DNA from: Caldisericota bacterium | GTDB taxonomy: Bacteria; Caldisericota; Caldisericia; Cryosericales; Cryosericaceae | Direction of reading: 5' to 3' | Assembly: GCA_022710025.1 (NCBI GenBank) | Contig: JAKLHS010000011.1 | Coordinates: 1-11,769, forward strand | DNA length: 11,769 nt | Shown here: positions 9,623-11,769 of the stretch, piece after piece | Layout of the letters: each line of letters begins with the position of its first letter | How positions within the stretch are numbered: position 1 is the stretch's first letter | The notes under the pieces: model-generated | The model's input: the letters and a program-made list of their open reading frames with translations, nothing else | What the model was told of the DNA's origin: nothing | The model's database searches: none | Position numbers and translations under genes: made by a program

Positions 9623-9669
9623 TTGCATGAAGGGCTTCGCACATCCCAGCAATCAACCACGAGGTCGAG

Positions 9670-10293
9670 ATGTTTAGGAATCAATCTCTGGACGAGTTCC
9701 TGACCGAACTGTCATCACGCAATCCAACTCCAGGCGGCGGCACGGCCTCTGGATACGCTGCTGCCATGGGGGCAGCACTTGTGGAGATGGTCGCCAACGT
9801 CGTCAGCGCGCGAGACGAGGAAGAGAGGCGTCGTCTCGGACCATTCATAGAATCCTGCGATGAATTTCGAGCCGAGTTTCTTGCGATGATGGATGAAGAC
9901 AGCCGCTCGTTCGAAACTTACATGACCGCGCTTCATCTACCGAAATCTACGGATGAGGAGAAGATTGCCAGGCGGAAAGCCATGCAGGAAGCGCTGAAGT
10001 CGTCCACGAGAGTGCCCTTGCGCCTTGCCGCTCGCATCTGTGACTTTGCCGATCTTTTTGGAGCAGTCTTGGGGGAAGCCCCCAAGGATATAGCATCGGA
10101 TCTCTATGTGGGGGCCTCCATGCTGGAGGCTGGGTACGAAGGCGCTGCAGCGAACGTCTATGTGAACCTTGCTTATCTCAAGGAGCCTTCCTTCATTGAC
10201 GAGACGCTGTCAGCCATCCGACAATGTCGCCAGCGCGTCAGGCGACTGGACTCGATCAAAGAACGCGTTGGCGAGCTGCTGGGTATTTTGTAG
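9670..10293 (+). CDS. fchA: Cyclodeaminase/cyclohydrolase family protein (FTCD_C, FchA-like)
   Basis: This is a 207-residue, all-helical protein of the formiminotransferase-cyclodeaminase C-terminal family. Members either release ammonia from formimino-tetrahydrofolate to give methenyl-tetrahydrofolate, or act as methenyl-tetrahydrofolate cyclohydrolase (FchA). The folate-site signature is clear: NPTPGGGTASGYAAAMGAALVEM within 18-40, MDEDSRSFE (74-82), LPKSTDEEK (90-98), then ASDLYVGASMLEAGYEGAA (142-160) leading to NVYVNL (162-167). Length matches the stand-alone bacterial form, so this is not a fragment of a fused FTCD. The ATG at 9670 has GAGG (9661-9664) five bases away. rho begins 27 bases after the stop, so both probably share the promoter at 9595-9622. 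Deaminase and hydrolase activities cannot be separated by eye, so the symbol is tentative. Confidence 0.85.
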   Translation: MFRNQSLDEFLTELSSRNPTPGGGTASGYAAAMGAALVEMVANVVSARDEEERRRLGPFIESCDEFRAEFLAMMDEDSRSFETYMTALHLPKSTDEEKIARRKAMQEALKSSTRVPLRLAARICDFADLFGAVLGEAPKDIASDLYVGASMLEAGYEGAAANVYVNLAYLKEPSFIDETLSAIRQCRQRVRRLDSIKERVGELLGIL

Positions 10294-10320
10294 CCGCTTC
10301 GCGAAAGAGGGTGAAAGAGC

Positions 10321-11769
10321 ATGAACTTCACTGAGCAGGAACTGTTGGAAAAAACATCTCGTGAGCTGTACGAGATAGCGAAGGTGCTGCATGTACGGAA
10401 CTATACGCGACTCAAGAAGCCGGAGCTTATTGAAGAGCTGTTGAAACTGGGGGGAACAGATGTCAATGATCAGGAAGGTTCTGCCATGACCGTCGAGAGG
10501 CCTTATGAGAATCATGACAGGTCCACGGTGGTGACAGAGCATCTGGATGTCGAACAAGAACGCGTTCCGACCCAGACGATCTCAAGCGCTGTCATCTCTG
10601 GTCCGTCAGAACGTCGCGGTGGTGAGGTTCCACGGATGGGAAGCGACGAGTTTACCGCATCCGGGCTCTGCGAGATACTTGCCGAAGGATACGGGTTCAT
10701 GCGTGCCAACTATTTTCCATCATCGACAGACGTCTACATCTCTCCGCCGATGATTCGAAGGTTTGGACTCAGAACAGGTGACTGGCTGGAGGGGATAGTC
10801 CATCTCCCCCGAGGCGACAAGGAGAAATACTCCTCGCTGATGCGTATTCGCAGCGTCAACGGCATCACTGCGGAGGGGCATGTGCTGAACCGCCCGCAGT
10901 TTGAGTCCTTGACCCCGATTTTCCCGAACAAGCATCTGAAACTGGAGACGCCGAATTGCAGCATGGCCCTCCGTTTGCTGGAGCTGGTGGCACCGATCGG
11001 AAAGGGACAGCGCGGGCTTATCGTGTCTCCGCCGAAGGCAGGAAAAACGACGATTCTCAAGAATGTTGCCCAGAGCATAGAATATAACCACCCTGAGGTG
11101 ACTCTCATGGTATTGCTCATAGACGAGCGTCCTGAAGAAGTCACCGATATGAAACAGTCTATCAGAAGCGAGGTCATCAGCTCGACCTTCGATCAACCTC
11201 CCGAAAATCATATCCGCGTCGTGGAGCTTGCACTGGAGCGGGCCAAACGTCTTGTAGAGGTGAAGAAGGATGTTGTCATCCTCATGGATGGGATTACTAG
11301 GCTGACTCGTGCCTACAACCTCATCAGCTCTTCCTCTGGGAAAACACTATCAGGAGGTCTTGACCCGACTGCTATCCGTGGTCCCAAGAGGGTCATAGGC
11401 GCTGCGCGGAATATCGCAGAAGGTGGCAGTCTGACGATTATTGCCACTGCGCTGATCGAGACCGGCAGCCGTCTGGATCAGGTGATTTACGAGGAATTCA
11501 AGGGAACGGGAAATATGGAACTCGTCCTGGATCGCGAGCTTGCGGAGCGCAGGGTTTTCCCGGCCATCGACGTACGAAAGTCCGGGACACGCCGTGAGGA
11601 GTTGCTCTATACCCCCGAGGAATATCGGAAGATATGGGCTCTTCGCCAGTTTATCAGTAACGAAGACCCGTCAGAAAGCCTTGAGAAACTCATCGCGATG
11701 CTCCAGAGAACTGCGAACAACCGAGAGTTCCTCGCGAGTATCGTAGCTCAGGACGGCGCGGGGCGCTAG
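10321..11769 (+). CDS. rho: Transcription termination factor Rho
   Basis: This is the hexameric RNA-dependent ATPase/helicase that ends transcription (482 residues, complete to its TAG at the window edge). Rho-N helical domain at about 4-44; a linker rich in charged and polar residues at about 46-108; the cold-shock RNA-binding domain at about 110-185 with GYGFMR (123-128) and DVYISP. The ATPase core has the P-loop PPKAGKTT (237-244), LIDERPEEV (266-274), Walker [10 protein letters not shown] (320-328), the Q-loop SGKTLSGG (339-346), KGTGN (394-398) and the arginine-finger region SGTRREELL (421-429, R424). Walker B normally continues as DSITRLARAYN; here the Ser is Gly324. The ATG at 10321 follows GAGGG (10307-10311), with a rather long spacer of about 9 bases. 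Many bacteria have rho next to rpmE or prfA; here it follows a folate-enzyme gene. Confidence 0.97.
   Translation: MNFTEQELLEKTSRELYEIAKVLHVRNYTRLKKPELIEELLKLGGTDVNDQEGSAMTVERPYENHDRSTVVTEHLDVEQERVPTQTISSAVISGPSERRGGEVPRMGSDEFTASGLCEILAEGYGFMRANYFPSSTDVYISPPMIRRFGLRTGDWLEGIVHLPRGDKEKYSSLMRIRSVNGITAEGHVLNRPQFESLTPIFPNKHLKLETPNCSMALRLLELVAPIGKGQRGLIVSPPKAGKTTILKNVAQSIEYNHPEVTLMVLLIDERPEEVTDMKQSIRSEVISSTFDQPPENHIRVVELALERAKRLVEVKKDVVILMDGITRLTRAYNLISSSSGKTLSGGLDPTAIRGPKRVIGAARNIAEGGSLTIIATALIETGSRLDQVIYEEFKGTGNMELVLDRELAERRVFPAIDVRKSGTRREELLYTPEEYRKIWALRQFISNEDPSESLEKLIAMLQRTANNREFLASIVAQDGAGR

Noticed and set aside
10720..11211. 163-residue minus-strand open frame inside rho
   Set aside because: It is antisense to the conserved Rho ATPase core, with no motif or start signal.

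Overview
The window reads as ordinary chromosomal DNA from an anaerobic bacterium. It is dense with genes, of moderately high GC, and has standard Shine-Dalgarno (SD) sites and sigma-70-like promoters. Evidence for anaerobiosis is a 2-oxoacid:ferredoxin oxidoreductase next to an SsnA-type aminohydrolase, a pair typical of amino-acid or purine fermenters. A complete gyrBA pair, rpsU (bS21) and rho show it is bacterial core genome rather than a mobile island. I cannot name the phylum. The absence of dnaA/dnaN/recF beside gyrB and several unusual residues in GyrA and Rho suggest a lineage away from the well-studied models, but this is inference.

Layout. (1) 1-2491, plus strand: the 3' part of the oxidoreductase beta subunit, the gamma subunit, and an SsnA-like aminohydrolase, each overlapping the next by 1-4 bases, so probably translationally coupled. 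(2) 2492-2624: an AT-rich spacer with an extended -10 promoter. (3) 2625-8090, plus: gyrB, gyrA and an AI-2E-family membrane protein; gyrB and gyrA are 17 bases apart and gyrA overlaps the transporter gene by 26. (4) 8083-8420, plus: a compact rpsU unit with its own promoter, a leader that can fold over the SD, and a strong intrinsic terminator. (5) 8422-9525, minus: a small cupin gene followed three bases later by a divergent SDR oxidoreductase gene, convergent with rpsU. (6) 9526-9669: a divergent intergenic region with a promoter each way and several short palindromes. (7) 9670-11769, plus: a cyclodeaminase/cyclohydrolase (FTCD_C/FchA) gene and a complete rho ending exactly at the window edge.

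How the genes fit together. Region 1 is catabolic: oxidation of a 2-oxoacid to an acyl-CoA with reduced ferredoxin, coupled to a deaminase-type hydrolase. The folate cyclodeaminase in region 7 could belong to the same formimino-group metabolism, but that link is speculative. gyrBA, rpsU and rho are housekeeping genes for topology, translation and transcription termination. No stretch without a gene exceeds about 150 bases. I saw no tRNA, rRNA, CRISPR array, insertion sequence or transposase.

I did not find a clearly new biological system. The items most worth checking are the SD-occluding hairpin in the rpsU leader, a glycine in Rho where the bicyclomycin-contact serine is expected, a valine at the GyrA quinolone position together with a degenerate GyrA box, an SDR lacking two family motifs, and paired palindromes over the promoter upstream of the cyclodeaminase gene.
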